Below are positions 26,031 to 35,224 of a stretch of 64,000 nt of DNA, in pieces. The position numbers were made by a program, and so were the translations under genes. Origin of the DNA: Bradyrhizobium sp. 4 (GTDB lineage Bacteria; Pseudomonadota; Alphaproteobacteria; Rhizobiales; Xanthobacteraceae); NCBI RefSeq assembly GCF_023100905.1, contig NZ_CP064686.1, positions 6,324,001 through 6,388,000 on the forward strand, written 5' to 3'. The notes under the pieces are model-generated. The model saw nothing but the letters and a program-made list of their open reading frames with translations, was not told the DNA's origin and did no database searches. Each line of letters starts with the position of its first letter. Position 1 is the stretch's first letter.

Positions 26031-27386
26031 ATGCGCGCGACTTTTCTTGGCACCGTCGCAACGATCATTCTCACCGCGAGCTCCGCGCTCGCGCAGAGCG
26101 AAGGCGAATTCCCTGCCAAGCTCGCCGGCCATTTGGTGATGCCGGCCGCCACGTTCATCGATGCGCCGGCTGATGCCCCGGCCGATCTCAAGACATCCGG
26201 CAAATACACCACCGGCAAGCGGGTGGACGCGCTCGGCACGGTGATGGGCAGGTCCTATGAGCGGGCCACCGGCGTGTCGCTGCCGTTCAAGGGCCAGCCG
26301 CTGCAGGGCCATTCCGGCATCAAATCGACGGCCGACGGCACCTTCTGGGTCATCACCGACAACGGCATGGGCGCGCGCGCCAATTCGCCGGATTCCATGC
26401 TGTACCTCAATCGTTACAAAATGGATTGGGCCGGCGGCAAGATCGAGCGGCTGGAGACCGTGTTCCTGCACGATCCCGACAGACGCGTGCCGTTCCGCAT
26501 CGTGCATGAAGACACCGAGAAGCGTTACCTCACCGGCTCCGACTTCGACACCGAAGGTTTTCAGATCATCGGCGACACCTTCTGGATCGGCGACGAGTTC
26601 GGCCCCTACATCCTGAAGGCCGACAAGACCGGCAAGATTCTCGGGCTGTTCGAGACGGTCGCCGACGGCAAGCCGGTGCGCTCGCCGGATCATTGGGCGG
26701 TGGCGACCCCGGGCGCGCCGGGTGCGACCTACAGCAACGTCAACCTCCGACGCTCCAAGGGTTATGAGGGCTTCGCTTCCTCGAAAGACGGCAAGTTTCT
26801 CTACGGCCTGCTCGAGGGGCCGCTCTGGGATGCCGGGAAGAAGGACTGGGAGACGGTCGACGGCAAGGAAGCCTCGCGCATCCTCGAATTCGACGTCGCC
26901 GCGGAACAATTCACCGGCCGCTACTGGCAATATGTGTTCGAGCAGAACGGCAACGCCATCGGCGACTTCAACATGATCGACCCGGCGAGCGGCCTGATCA
27001 TCGAGCGCGACAACGGCGAAGGCACGCCCGACAAGGCCTGCCCGCAAGGCAGCCGCGGCGAGAACTGCTTCCCAGACCTGGCGAAGTTCAAGCGTGTCTA
27101 CAAGATCGAGCTCAGCGACGGCAATGTCGGCAAGCCCGTGCGCAAGATCGGCTACATCGACCTCCTGAAGATCAGGGACCCCGACAAGAAGGCGAAGAAG
27201 CCGCTCAATGACGGCGTCTACACCTTCCCGTTCTTCACCATCGAGAACGTCGATCGTGTCGACGAAACCCACATCATCGTCGGCAACGACAACAATCTGC
27301 CGTTCTCGTCCAGCCGCGATCCCAACAAGGCCGACGACGACGAGTTCATGCTGCTCGATGTCGCGGATTTCCTGAAGGCGAAGTGA
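26031..27386 (+). CDS. Exported esterase-like phytase-domain protein
   Basis: 451 residues with a signal peptide (cleavage after ALAQ). The body fits the phytase-like beta-propeller family (PF13449): ITDNGMGARANSPDSMLY, DFDTEGFQIIGDTFWIGDEFGPYIL, and KGYEGFASSKDGKFLYGLLEG are its typical blocks. Members hydrolyse phospho- or carboxyl-esters; the exact substrate is unknown. It follows the DUF6130-like gene by 84 bp and may have its own promoter. Confidence 0.85.
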   Translation: MRATFLGTVATIILTASSALAQSEGEFPAKLAGHLVMPAATFIDAPADAPADLKTSGKYTTGKRVDALGTVMGRSYERATGVSLPFKGQPLQGHSGIKSTADGTFWVITDNGMGARANSPDSMLYLNRYKMDWAGGKIERLETVFLHDPDRRVPFRIVHEDTEKRYLTGSDFDTEGFQIIGDTFWIGDEFGPYILKADKTGKILGLFETVADGKPVRSPDHWAVATPGAPGATYSNVNLRRSKGYEGFASSKDGKFLYGLLEGPLWDAGKKDWETVDGKEASRILEFDVAAEQFTGRYWQYVFEQNGNAIGDFNMIDPASGLIIERDNGEGTPDKACPQGSRGENCFPDLAKFKRVYKIELSDGNVGKPVRKIGYIDLLKIRDPDKKAKKPLNDGVYTFPFFTIENVDRVDETHIIVGNDNNLPFSSSRDPNKADDDEFMLLDVADFLKAK

Positions 27387-27403
27387 GCTAGGCTCTTTCA
27401 ACA

Positions 27404-27526
27404 CGGTCATCGCCCGGCTCGACCGGGCGATCCAGTAATCCGCGGCGCCAGGGATTAGATCGTGACGCTGCGGCGTACCGGATGCCCCGCCCCCGTGCGC
27501 AACTGCGCACTAGGCGGGGCATGACA
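27404..27526. repeat. Composite palindromic intergenic repeat
   Basis: Two hairpins: CGCCCGG-CTCGA-CCGGGCG (27411-27429) followed by ATCCAGTAATCC, and ATGCCCCGCC (27482) with GGCGGGGCAT (27513). Both motifs are of the kind seen in many copies in Bradyrhizobium-type genomes. It lies between convergent genes. Confidence 0.65.
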
Positions 27527-27576
27527 GGGAGTGAGCGAGCGCGAGCTAAGACAGCATCGCACTTCGGCGCCGCCCA

Positions 27577-29253
27577 TCAGCCCGCCGGCACGATCACCAT
27601 GCTCTTGTCCTTCGGCCAGCGAACGCGCCAGGCGAAGTTGATGTCCTTGACCTCGCCGGGCTTGGCGTCGAACGACCATTCCAGGACGCCGCGCCGGTCG
27701 CGAATGTTGCTTGCGGTCGGCGGCGTGGTCGCAGGCAACATCTCGACGAGGATGTCCTCGTTCTCGCTGACCGGCAACTGATCCTCGATCGCGACTTTGA
27801 TCGGGAAGTCGTGGCCGTTGCGGATCGTCGTCTTGAACGATCGCTCGTCGGTTTTCGACGTCGTGACCAGGAGGCCTGCCGACCCTTCGTTGCGCTTGAG
27901 CACCGCGCGCTCGATCCTAACCTTGTCGTCGGCGCCGAAGCCGAGCCGCACGATATCGTCCTTGGCCGAAGCCGAGAGCTTGCCGCGGCCGACGAAAGTC
28001 CCGTCGCGATAGATTGCGACCTTGCCCGGCAGTAGACTCGTGTCGTCGGTCTGCTTGAAGCTGGCTTCGAGGAATGCGGTGGGGTCCATCACCGGTGCCG
28101 CGCGCACCATGAGATCGGCGGGCACGGTCATCGAGGCGATGCGCAGGCTCTTGGCGCCTTCGGCGGCGCCGAGGCTGACCCGGCCGGGAATTTTGTAGGT
28201 GGCCTGGAAGTCGCCGATTTCGGCGACCGCCTGCTGTTCTTCGGCGCGCTCGCGGATATCGTCGGCCGCCTTGGCCGCCGATATTTCCATCTTTCGCTGC
28301 GGCATTGGCGCCGCAGCAGGCATTGCCGAATCCGAAACTGAGCCCAGCGCCCGCGGCCTCGGCACCTGCGGATATTGTGCAACAAGCGAATTCAGCTCCG
28401 GCGCGCTGCCGCCGCGGCCGATGCGGACCGTGGAGACGCCGAGCGTGACGTTGGACCAGTCCTCGCCGGTTGATTGCGTGACCTCGGCGCGCCGAACCAA
28501 TTCGAGCTGCGGTTTGCGATCCTTCGCGCCGGTGTCGAGCCGGGCGTCGTATAGCGGCAGCCAGCGCGCATTGCGCACATTGTAGGTGACCCTCAACGTC
28601 GCCTTGGTTGCTGCCGGCGCGGCGATGTCCATGCGGACTTCGAGCTTGCTCGGCGGCTTGGCCTTGCGCTCGACTTCGAACTGGGCGATCTGCCGATCGA
28701 TCTCGCGCATCTTGCGCGTGGCGTCGCGAACGGCGGTGTCGGCGCTGGCAATTTCCTCGCCGACGGTGGCAAAGGCCGTGCGCCATTCGGCAATCGGCCG
28801 CGCCTCGCCCTTGTCGCCGATGCCGGCAGGAGAGGCTTCCGCAAAATGCTCCGCGAATTTGCGCCGCGCATTGGCCGAGTCGATCGCGCCTTGCAGGTCG
28901 GCGCGCTGGTCGTTCAGTGCCTCGATGCGCTTGTCCAGCTCCGGCAAATTGACCGGCGCCGCACGCGGCGTTCGCGCATCGATCGTGCCGATAGTGAGCT
29001 TCGCTCCCCCCTCACCCTCCACCCGGATCGAGGAGGTGTCGAGACCAAGCGGGAAGTCCTTGGCAACGAGCGTCGAATCGCCAGACGGCAGGTCCACCGC
29101 GATGACGCGGGTTACGGTCGCGCCATCGGGGTAAACGGTGACGGTATCGATGGCCGACGTGGCGCCCAATTCGGCGGCCCATGACAACGACGCGAATGCC
29201 GTGGTCACCAGAACCAGGCTCGTCGTCGCCAAACATCTTGCGGTGATGCGCAT
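27577..29253 (-). CDS. MuiA-family (DUF4139) exported protein
   Basis: 558 residues with a signal peptide (cleavage after WAAE, near 27). An N-terminal DUF4140-like segment (VTVYPDGATVTRVIAVDLPSG) is followed by a coiled coil (about 95-200) and a C-terminal DUF4139 domain (MDIAAPAATKATLRVTYNVRNARWLPLYDARLD onward). It resembles the mucoidy inhibitor A family, whose molecular role is unknown. The start at 29253 has GGAGGAGGG upstream; a longer in-frame start at 29274 lacks one. Monocistronic. Confidence 0.83.
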   Translation of the reverse strand: MRITARCLATTSLVLVTTAFASLSWAAELGATSAIDTVTVYPDGATVTRVIAVDLPSGDSTLVAKDFPLGLDTSSIRVEGEGGAKLTIGTIDARTPRAAPVNLPELDKRIEALNDQRADLQGAIDSANARRKFAEHFAEASPAGIGDKGEARPIAEWRTAFATVGEEIASADTAVRDATRKMREIDRQIAQFEVERKAKPPSKLEVRMDIAAPAATKATLRVTYNVRNARWLPLYDARLDTGAKDRKPQLELVRRAEVTQSTGEDWSNVTLGVSTVRIGRGGSAPELNSLVAQYPQVPRPRALGSVSDSAMPAAAPMPQRKMEISAAKAADDIRERAEEQQAVAEIGDFQATYKIPGRVSLGAAEGAKSLRIASMTVPADLMVRAAPVMDPTAFLEASFKQTDDTSLLPGKVAIYRDGTFVGRGKLSASAKDDIVRLGFGADDKVRIERAVLKRNEGSAGLLVTTSKTDERSFKTTIRNGHDFPIKVAIEDQLPVSENEDILVEMLPATTPPTASNIRDRRGVLEWSFDAKPGEVKDINFAWRVRWPKDKSMVIVPAG

Positions 29254-29421
29254 CAAGTCCCTCCTCCAAGTCATCGCCGCCGCCAGCCGGACGCGCGATC
29301 CAATGCCTCGCCAACATGGTTGGACGCGGCAGGGAAGGAACTGGTTCGATTAGGGTTTCCGTGGGGCGCCGCCGCGGCGGCAGCAAGGCCCGGAACGTGT
29401 CGTCAGCCCGCGACGGAGCCC

Positions 29422-30042
29422 TTAATCCTGAGCGGACGAACCCTGCCCGAAGATGCGGCGAAGCAGATCGGTGACGTTCTTGGCGCCCGCCTTCCTCAGA
29501 ATGCCGGCGCGATAGCCCTCGACCGTGCGTGCGCTCAGATGCATGCGCCGGGCGATCTCCTTGTTGGTCAGGCCGGCGGCGAGATGCTCGAGCACGTCGC
29601 CCTCTCGCGCGGTCAGGGGTTCGCAGCCGGGCAGCCAGCGCTGCCGGCTGGAGCCGGGCTGTGCGAACTCGTCGATGGCGGCATCGATCCGGTCGACGAT
29701 GTCGCGGGTGCGGAACGGCTTCTCGATGAAGTCGGCCGCACCGCTCCTGATGGCATCCACCGCCATGGCGATGCTGCCGTTTGTCGCGGTCACCAGCACC
29801 GGCGCCATGCAGTTTTCCTCGCGCAGGCGCTTGAGCACGTCGAGACCGGAGCGATCGGGCGGCATCTCCAGCAGCACGCAGGCCGGCATCCGCGCCTTGG
29901 CCTCCGAGAGCAGAGACGCGCCGTCGGCGAAGCAGATCACGTTGTATGCGCTCTGTTGGAGCGCGGTGGACAATTGTTCGCGGGAGGCGGCATCGGTGTC
30001 GATGACGAATACCTCACCCTTGGAAAGCATGTTCCCCGGCAT
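29422..30042 (-). CDS. FixJ/NarL-like response regulator with atypical receiver
   Basis: 206 residues: receiver domain (1-125) and LuxR-type helix-turn-helix (about 143-200; LTAREGDVLEHLAAGLTNKEIARRMHLSARTVEGYRAGILRKAG). The receiver keeps Lys108 (FIEKPF) and one acidic residue of the first pocket (IDTDAA), but the phosphorylation site reads LLEMPPDRSG: no Asp at the acceptor position, with Glu59 beside it. It may work without phosphorylation. No kinase gene is adjacent. It is divergent from the AraC-type gene at 30245. Confidence 0.85.
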   Translation of the reverse strand: MPGNMLSKGEVFVIDTDAASREQLSTALQQSAYNVICFADGASLLSEAKARMPACVLLEMPPDRSGLDVLKRLREENCMAPVLVTATNGSIAMAVDAIRSGAADFIEKPFRTRDIVDRIDAAIDEFAQPGSSRQRWLPGCEPLTAREGDVLEHLAAGLTNKEIARRMHLSARTVEGYRAGILRKAGAKNVTDLLRRIFGQGSSAQD

Positions 30043-30185
30043 AATTCCGATCCAGCAATGTCTTTGGTCAAATGGTCCGAGACAGCAGCGGGGCCTCGTC
30101 GCGCCGCGCCGTCATATGCACGGCATTCACGCCCGTGCTTCGGTTTCACTTATGTATGTTCCACCCGGTTCCCGGATTTGACGGA

Positions 30186-30215
30186 TCGGGACATAAACTT
30201 TACATTTCGGGACAT
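30186..30215 (+). promoter_or_regulatory. Direct repeats upstream of araC-type gene
   Basis: TCGGGACAT occurs at 30186-30194 and again at 30207-30215, exactly 21 bp apart, two turns of the helix, ending 29 bp before the AraC-type start codon. This is the usual layout of AraC-family half-sites and suggests autoregulation. Confidence 0.65.
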
Positions 30216-30244
30216 CTGCGGGATGGCTGACAGGAACGGGTCGC

Positions 30245-31273
30245 ATGACCGACCTCATTCGTAGCGCAGGCTTGAGCTATTACCCGGAGGTCGCCCGGTC
30301 GGTCGGGCTCGACCCCAAACAAATGATGCGCAAGGTCAGGCTGCCGCTGGCCTGCCTCGACAAGCCCGATACGCCCATTGCCGTCACCGGCCTGCGCCGC
30401 CTGCTCGAATTGTCGGCAGAGGCGTCCGGAGCCGAAGATTTCGGCTTGCGGCTTGCCGAGCGCGGCGGGCTGACCAATTTCGGCGCAGTCGGCCTGATCG
30501 TGCGCGAACAGGCGACCGTTGGTGAAGCCATCGAAGCCTTCTCGCGCTTCATCCCGATCCATCACGACGGCATGAAGCTGGATGTCACCCGCGACAAGCA
30601 GACCGTCACCGTCACGCTGTACCTGCGCGGCCGACAGCCGACCGCGCCGCGCCAGTCGATCGACATGGCGCTCGGCAGCGTCCACCGCATCATCCAGTCG
30701 CTGTTCGGCAGCGATTGGCGGCCGAAGGAAGTTCACCTGCACTACCCACCGCCGCTCGACCGCAAGCGCTACCGCGAGTTCTACGGCTGCCGTGTGACCT
30801 TCAATGCGGAGGACGATTCGATCCTGTTGTCGGCACACGACATGGAGCGCCGGATCCCGAGCGCGCATCCGCTGATCGCGAGCTATCTGCGCAAGCGGAT
30901 CGAGGCGATCGAGACGCGGCCGGCAAGCTGGGAGGAGAAGGTCGACGAGGTCGTCCGTCTCCTGCTCGCCGGCGGCGACTGCACGGTCGAGCGCGTCGCC
31001 GAGCACCTCGCCTGCACCCGCCGCACCATCCACCGCCATCTCGCCGAAGCCGGCACCAGCTTCTCGGCCATCCTCGACGCGCAGCGCGCCCATCTCGCGG
31101 TCCAGCTGATCGACGACCCCGGCCGACCGCTGGCCGACATCGCCGTGCAACTCGGCTTCTCCGCACAGAGCGCCATGGCCCGCTGGTTCCGCGGCCATTT
31201 CGGCTGCACCATCACCGCATGGCGCAAAGGCGTCCGGCCATTGGAATCACGGACCGCGGCGACCGCGGCTTGA
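30245..31273 (+). CDS. AraC-family regulator (Arabinose_bd + HTH_18)
   Basis: 342 residues. The N-terminal Arabinose_bd-type sensor domain (about 20-205, GLRRLLELSAEASGAEDFGLRLAER) is of the OruR/ArgR-like sort. The C-terminal HTH_18 (about 250-330) has LACTRRTIHRHLAEAGTSF and IAVQLGFSAQSAMARWFRGHFG. Ligand unknown. Two TCGGGACAT direct repeats precede it. Its stop is only 2 bp from the convergent nnrS stop. Confidence 0.92.
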   Translation: MTDLIRSAGLSYYPEVARSVGLDPKQMMRKVRLPLACLDKPDTPIAVTGLRRLLELSAEASGAEDFGLRLAERGGLTNFGAVGLIVREQATVGEAIEAFSRFIPIHHDGMKLDVTRDKQTVTVTLYLRGRQPTAPRQSIDMALGSVHRIIQSLFGSDWRPKEVHLHYPPPLDRKRYREFYGCRVTFNAEDDSILLSAHDMERRIPSAHPLIASYLRKRIEAIETRPASWEEKVDEVVRLLLAGGDCTVERVAEHLACTRRTIHRHLAEAGTSFSAILDAQRAHLAVQLIDDPGRPLADIAVQLGFSAQSAMARWFRGHFGCTITAWRKGVRPLESRTAATAA

Positions 31274-31275
31274 AT

Positions 31276-32487
31276 TCAGCGTGCCGGGACGGGCACGCCC
31301 ATGATGGCGAGGGCGCGGCGACGGCTGCCGGCGAGCAGCGGACCGAACGCGATGGCAAAGCCGAGGAACGCAACGATCCAGCCGCACGCGGCAAGGTGCA
31401 GCAACGCATCGCTGTGCGCCGGCCAAACCACCGCCGCGACCCGCGCCAGCGCCGCGACGATGATCGCGGCATAGATGGCTTGTGTCGCCGGCGACGCCGT
31501 CAGCGCCTGTCCGGTATGGCCGAGACTCGCACGGGTCATCACCGCGAGCGTCATGGTTCCAGCCGCTCCCGCCATCCAGGCGTGGATGCCCGCGCTCGGC
31601 GGCAACGCGCCGAAGACGGCAAAAGCATGCAGGAGGAAGCCAAGCGGCACGAAGACATAGCCGACATGGAGAATCAGGGGCAACCGCTCGCGGAAGGTGC
31701 GATCACCGGCCCAGCGCGCAAGCCGCACCAGGTGCAGCACACCCACCAGTGCCATCACCGCCCCGGTAACCGTACTCAAGGGCGCGACGATCCACGCGAT
31801 GATCGCAATTGCGCTGCACCCGATCACCACACCGTCAAAACGCCCGAACGGCACCGGCAGGCGGCCGGGGTTGAACTTGACCAGCCAGTTTCGGGTGAAA
31901 CTCGGGATGATGCGGCCGCCGATCAGCGAGATCATCACAACGACCACGCCGATGCCGACGCGGATGCCGACATCGGCCGCACCCGCGTAATGCGCTTCGA
32001 GATGGAAGGCGACATTGCCTGCGAGCAACACGAGCACCAGCACCACCACAGGAAGGTTGCGCCAGTTGCCGCCGGCGATGATCTCGCGCGTTGCAGCAGC
32101 GACGACCAGCGTCAGGAAGGCGGCATCGACGGCAAGCGCAAACGCCCAGCCGATATCGGCAGACAGCGTCACCGCGACCCGACCGGCGAGCCAGACCGCC
32201 ACCAGCGCGGCCAAGGACGTCCCCTGGATCGGCAGCCGCCCGGTCCAGTTCGGGATCGCCGTGAACAGGAATCCCGTGATCACCGCCGGCAAGAAGCCGT
32301 AGAGCATCTCATGGACGTGCCAGTCGCGCGGCGCGAAAGCGGAGCTCACCGACAATTCGCCATAGAACATCGGCAGCCATGCCAGGATCGAAAGCCCTGC
32401 CTGGATGGCGGCGAGCAGGAAAAAGGGCCGAAAGCTGTTCGCAAACAGCGGCCAGCCCTCAAAGTTGCGGGATCGGACGCCAGCCAT
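31276..32487 (-). CDS. nnrS: NnrS-family heme-copper membrane protein
   Basis: 403 residues, about twelve membrane helices. It starts in the family style with PLFANSFRPFFLLAAIQAG and contains DWHVHEMLYGFLPAVITGFLFTAIPNWTGR, where the histidines are probable heme/copper ligands. NnrS proteins protect cells against nitric oxide during denitrification (known from Rhodobacter and Vibrio). It is divergent from a Crp/Fnr regulator gene, sharing a 128-bp promoter region with an FNR-type box. Confidence 0.92.
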   Translation of the reverse strand: MAGVRSRNFEGWPLFANSFRPFFLLAAIQAGLSILAWLPMFYGELSVSSAFAPRDWHVHEMLYGFLPAVITGFLFTAIPNWTGRLPIQGTSLAALVAVWLAGRVAVTLSADIGWAFALAVDAAFLTLVVAAATREIIAGGNWRNLPVVVLVLVLLAGNVAFHLEAHYAGAADVGIRVGIGVVVVMISLIGGRIIPSFTRNWLVKFNPGRLPVPFGRFDGVVIGCSAIAIIAWIVAPLSTVTGAVMALVGVLHLVRLARWAGDRTFRERLPLILHVGYVFVPLGFLLHAFAVFGALPPSAGIHAWMAGAAGTMTLAVMTRASLGHTGQALTASPATQAIYAAIIVAALARVAAVVWPAHSDALLHLAACGWIVAFLGFAIAFGPLLAGSRRRALAIMGVPVPAR

Positions 32488-32550
32488 GGGTCAACTCCAG
32501 TCGATTCAAATCGTCGCTTGGAAAAATACTGCCGTCCGGCCGGGTCGTTT

Positions 32551-32564
32551 TTGAGCTATCGCAA
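32551..32564. promoter_or_regulatory. FixK/NnrR-type box between nnrS and the Crp/Fnr gene
   Basis: TTGAGCTATCGCAA fits TTG-N8-CAA and the Bradyrhizobium FixK2 form TTG(A/C)-N6-(T/G)CAA. It is 64 bp upstream of the nnrS start and 51 bp upstream of the regulator start. Confidence 0.65.
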
Positions 32565-32615
32565 ACACCCTGACGATTGCAGGTGTCATCACACTTCCAG
32601 CGCCAAGGAGGCAGA

Positions 32616-33326
32616 ATGGCCAAGGTCGACACATCGCTGGTTGCGCATTTGCCGCTGTTTGGGGGTGTCAAACCGGAGGACCTCGAGGAGATCCTGCGCG
32701 AAGCCCGCTCAGTGCGCTATCCCAAGAACAGCGCCATTTTTGAGCAGGGCGCGGACGCGCAATCCTTCTTCCTGCTGCTGCACGGCCATGTTCGCGCGGC
32801 CAAGACCACACCGACCGGCGAGCAGATCGTGGTGCGCTATGTCGCGCCGGGCGAAACGTTCGGTCTCGCGATGGCGATCGGTGCCGCGCGCTATCCGGCC
32901 ACGGCGATCGCGGTCGACGACAGCGTCGCACTGATCTGGCCGACCTCGGCATGGCCACGACTGGTCGAGCGATTTCCCTCGCTTGCCGCCAACACGCTCC
33001 AGACCGTCGGCACGCGGCTCCAGGAGAGCCACACCCGGATCCTGGAAATGTCGACCCAGCAGGTCGAGCAGCGTGTCGCTCATGCGCTGCTGCGCCTCGC
33101 CAAACAATCCGGCAAGAAGCTCGACCACGGCATCGAGATCGATTTCCCGATCAGCCGCCAGGACATCGCGCAGATGACCGGCACCACGCTGCACACCGTG
33201 AGCCGCATCCTGAGCAGCTGGGAACAGCAGGGACTGGTCGAGAGCGGCCGTCAGCGCATCATCCTGCGCGATCCGCATGGGATCGTCGTGCTCGCGGAGC
33301 GGAGCCCCGACAGCGGCGCGGCGTGA
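32616..33326 (+). CDS. Crp/Fnr-family regulator, NnrR-like
   Basis: 236 residues: cyclic-nucleotide-like sensor domain (about 15-130), dimer helix (about 135-160), helix-turn-helix (about 175-225; ISRQDIAQMTGTTLHTVSRILSSWEQQGLV). There are no cysteines, so no FNR iron-sulphur cluster; this fits NnrR/DNR-type nitric oxide (heme) sensors. The recognition helix reads HTVSR where FNR has ETISR. The start has AAGGAGG upstream. Its gene neighbours (nnrS, DUF1858, hemN, nirK) make it the likely regulator of the island. Confidence 0.85.
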   Translation: MAKVDTSLVAHLPLFGGVKPEDLEEILREARSVRYPKNSAIFEQGADAQSFFLLLHGHVRAAKTTPTGEQIVVRYVAPGETFGLAMAIGAARYPATAIAVDDSVALIWPTSAWPRLVERFPSLAANTLQTVGTRLQESHTRILEMSTQQVEQRVAHALLRLAKQSGKKLDHGIEIDFPISRQDIAQMTGTTLHTVSRILSSWEQQGLVESGRQRIILRDPHGIVVLAERSPDSGAA

Positions 33327-33413
33327 AGCCAGGGGTGAAGGGTGCTTCCGCTTACGGCGAAAGCGCCCCTCACCCGGGAATCCGCACGCGGCCCGCGCGA
33401 ATTCCAGACCGGT

Positions 33414-33611
33414 TCACGCCGGCACGCGGTCGCACAGCGCGGCGAGGAATTTGTCGCGATCGATGCCATGCTCGCGGCAGGCGTCATCGACCGTGTGGAA
33501 GGTTGCGATCGGACAGCCAACGCAAGCCATCCTGAAGGCGAGAAACACGCGGATCGTGTGCGGCGCCGTGCGCATGATGTCATCGACCAGATCGTCGGAT
33601 CCAAAAGGCAT
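33414..33611 (-). CDS. DUF1858 small protein
   Basis: 65 residues with the DUF1858 pattern DDLVDDIMRTAPHTIRVFLAFRMACVGCPIA, containing the conserved C-V-G-C pair (residues 30 and 33). Such proteins often accompany denitrification and hybrid-cluster genes in alphaproteobacteria; their function is unknown. ATG 33611 is preferred over longer readings, with GGAG upstream. An FNR-type box lies 52 bp upstream. Confidence 0.82.
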   Translation of the reverse strand: MPFGSDDLVDDIMRTAPHTIRVFLAFRMACVGCPIATFHTVDDACREHGIDRDKFLAALCDRVPA

Positions 33612-33662
33612 GGACAACAACTCCGTTCCGAAACCACGATAGCGGAGCGGGCGCGAGTCTCT

Positions 33663-33676
33663 TTGTCGAAGCGCAA
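33663..33676. promoter_or_regulatory. FixK/NnrR-type box before DUF1858 gene
   Basis: TTGTCGAAGCGCAA (reverse strand TTGCGCTTCGACAA) fits TTG-N8-CAA; 52 bp upstream of the DUF1858 start codon at 33611. Confidence 0.6.
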
Positions 33677-33712
33677 GCTGGCCCGTCATTCCGGCATGAC
33701 GGTAAGGTGATC

Positions 33713-35065
33713 TCACACCGCCCGGCTGTGCAACTGCTTCGCGGGATCCAGATGCGCGTCGAACGCGGCTGCGACGCTGCGCACGAGAAAGCGCGAGTCC
33801 TTTGCGACTGCGATGCGGTCGCCGTCCAGTCTCACGACGCCGTCGGAGATCAGCGGCTTCAGACGCGATGCCGATTTCAGCATTGCCCCGGCCTCTGCGC
33901 CATGACGCGCGCAGATATCGCCGAGATCGGCGCTGAACTCGCACATGATGCGTTCGATGATGTCGGCGCGCAGCCGGTCGTCGTCGGTGAGCCCATAGCC
34001 TTTAGCGGTGGCCAAATGACCCGCGGCGATGCTCTGCGCATATGCGCCGATCTGGACCTCGTTCTGGACATAGCCCTGCGACAAATGTCCGATCGCGCTC
34101 GCGCCGAAGCCGAGCAGGACTTCGCCCTTGTCGGTGGTGTAGCCCTGAAAATTGCGCCGCAGCGTGCGTTGCTCGAAGGCCACAGCCATGGAATCGTCCG
34201 GCCGCGCGAAATGATCGAGCCCGATCTGCACATAACCGGCCTCCTTCAACGCATTGGCGATCGCGCAGGCCTGGTCGTGGCGCGCAAGGCCGTCGGGCAG
34301 CACGGCCTCGTTGATCATGCGCTGGTGCCTCTTGAAAGCAGGCACATGCGCGTAGCCGAACACCGAGAAGCGGTCGGGCCCAAGCTCGAGCGAACGTCGC
34401 ACCGTATCCAGGCACGAGGCAACGGTCTGGTGCGGCAGTCCGTAGATCAAATCGAAGTTGATCCCGTTGATGCCGGCGCGCTGGAGCATGTCGACGACGG
34501 AAGCCGTCTGTTCAAGACTCTGCACACGGTTGATCGCGCGCTGCACGACAGGGTCGAAGCTCTGCACGCCCAGGCTCGCGCGATTGACCCCGGAGAGCCG
34601 CATGGCCTCGACCATGTCGGCCGTCAGCGTGCGGGGATCGATCTCGACCGCAATCTCGGCCGACGGCAGCACGAAGAAGGCTTGGCGCATCGCCGCCATC
34701 AACTCGGCAAAAGCCTCCGGCGCCATGATCGTCGGGGTGCCGCCACCGAAATGGATGTGCTCGACCTTGATGCGCCGGCCGATCGTCTCGGACACCTGCG
34801 CGATCTCGCTGCGCAGCGTACGCAGATAGGCCGCGATGAGACCGTCTCGACGAACGATCTGGGTATGGCAGCCGCAATACCAGCACATCTCGCGGCAGAA
34901 CGGCACGTGCAAATAAAGCGACGCGCTGGCCGCCGCCGGGAGCTCCGCCAGCCACCGGGCGTAGGCGCCCTCGCCGATCGCCGGCGAGAAATGCGGTGCG
35001 GTCGGGTAGCTCGTGTAGCGCGGCAGTCGTTCTTCGCCGTAGCTCGCCGCAAGATCGGCCCTCAT
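33713..35065 (-). CDS. hemN: Oxygen-independent coproporphyrinogen III oxidase
   Basis: Radical-SAM enzyme that makes protoporphyrinogen IX without oxygen, for heme under low oxygen. The cluster motif CREMCWYC (Cys57, 61, 64, with Cys66 as the extra HemN cysteine), GGGTPT for S-adenosylmethionine, and the N-terminal PRYTSYPTAPHF block are intact; 450 residues is the usual length and distinguishes it from shorter HemW. Heme supply for nap/nir/nor/high-affinity oxidases explains its place here. An FNR-type box lies about 86 bp upstream. Confidence 0.96.
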   Translation of the reverse strand: MRADLAASYGEERLPRYTSYPTAPHFSPAIGEGAYARWLAELPAAASASLYLHVPFCREMCWYCGCHTQIVRRDGLIAAYLRTLRSEIAQVSETIGRRIKVEHIHFGGGTPTIMAPEAFAELMAAMRQAFFVLPSAEIAVEIDPRTLTADMVEAMRLSGVNRASLGVQSFDPVVQRAINRVQSLEQTASVVDMLQRAGINGINFDLIYGLPHQTVASCLDTVRRSLELGPDRFSVFGYAHVPAFKRHQRMINEAVLPDGLARHDQACAIANALKEAGYVQIGLDHFARPDDSMAVAFEQRTLRRNFQGYTTDKGEVLLGFGASAIGHLSQGYVQNEVQIGAYAQSIAAGHLATAKGYGLTDDDRLRADIIERIMCEFSADLGDICARHGAEAGAMLKSASRLKPLISDGVVRLDGDRIAVAKDSRFLVRSVAAAFDAHLDPAKQLHSRAV

Positions 35066-35150
35066 ATCTTACCCATTCGTCAATCAATGCTGCGCAGCGG
35101 GGCGGCGCATCCCAGATGGCACGAAATTACCCATTTTCCGGTGCGCTACC

Positions 35151-35164
35151 TTGCGCTCGCTCAA
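35151..35164. promoter_or_regulatory. FixK/NnrR-type box between hemN and small membrane gene
   Basis: TTGCGCTCGCTCAA fits TTG(A/C)-N6-(T/G)CAA. It lies about 86 bp upstream of hemN (minus) and 60 bp upstream of the small gene at 35225 (plus). Confidence 0.65.
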
Positions 35165-35224
35165 AGTCCGAGCACGGGATCGGCGCCATGGTGACATTTG
35201 ATTATTGCCCTCTGGAGATAGGTT

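Noticed and set aside
30715..32934. 739-codon plus-strand open frame across araC-type gene and nnrS
   Set aside because: Overlaps real genes on both strands, low-complexity composition, no domain recognised.
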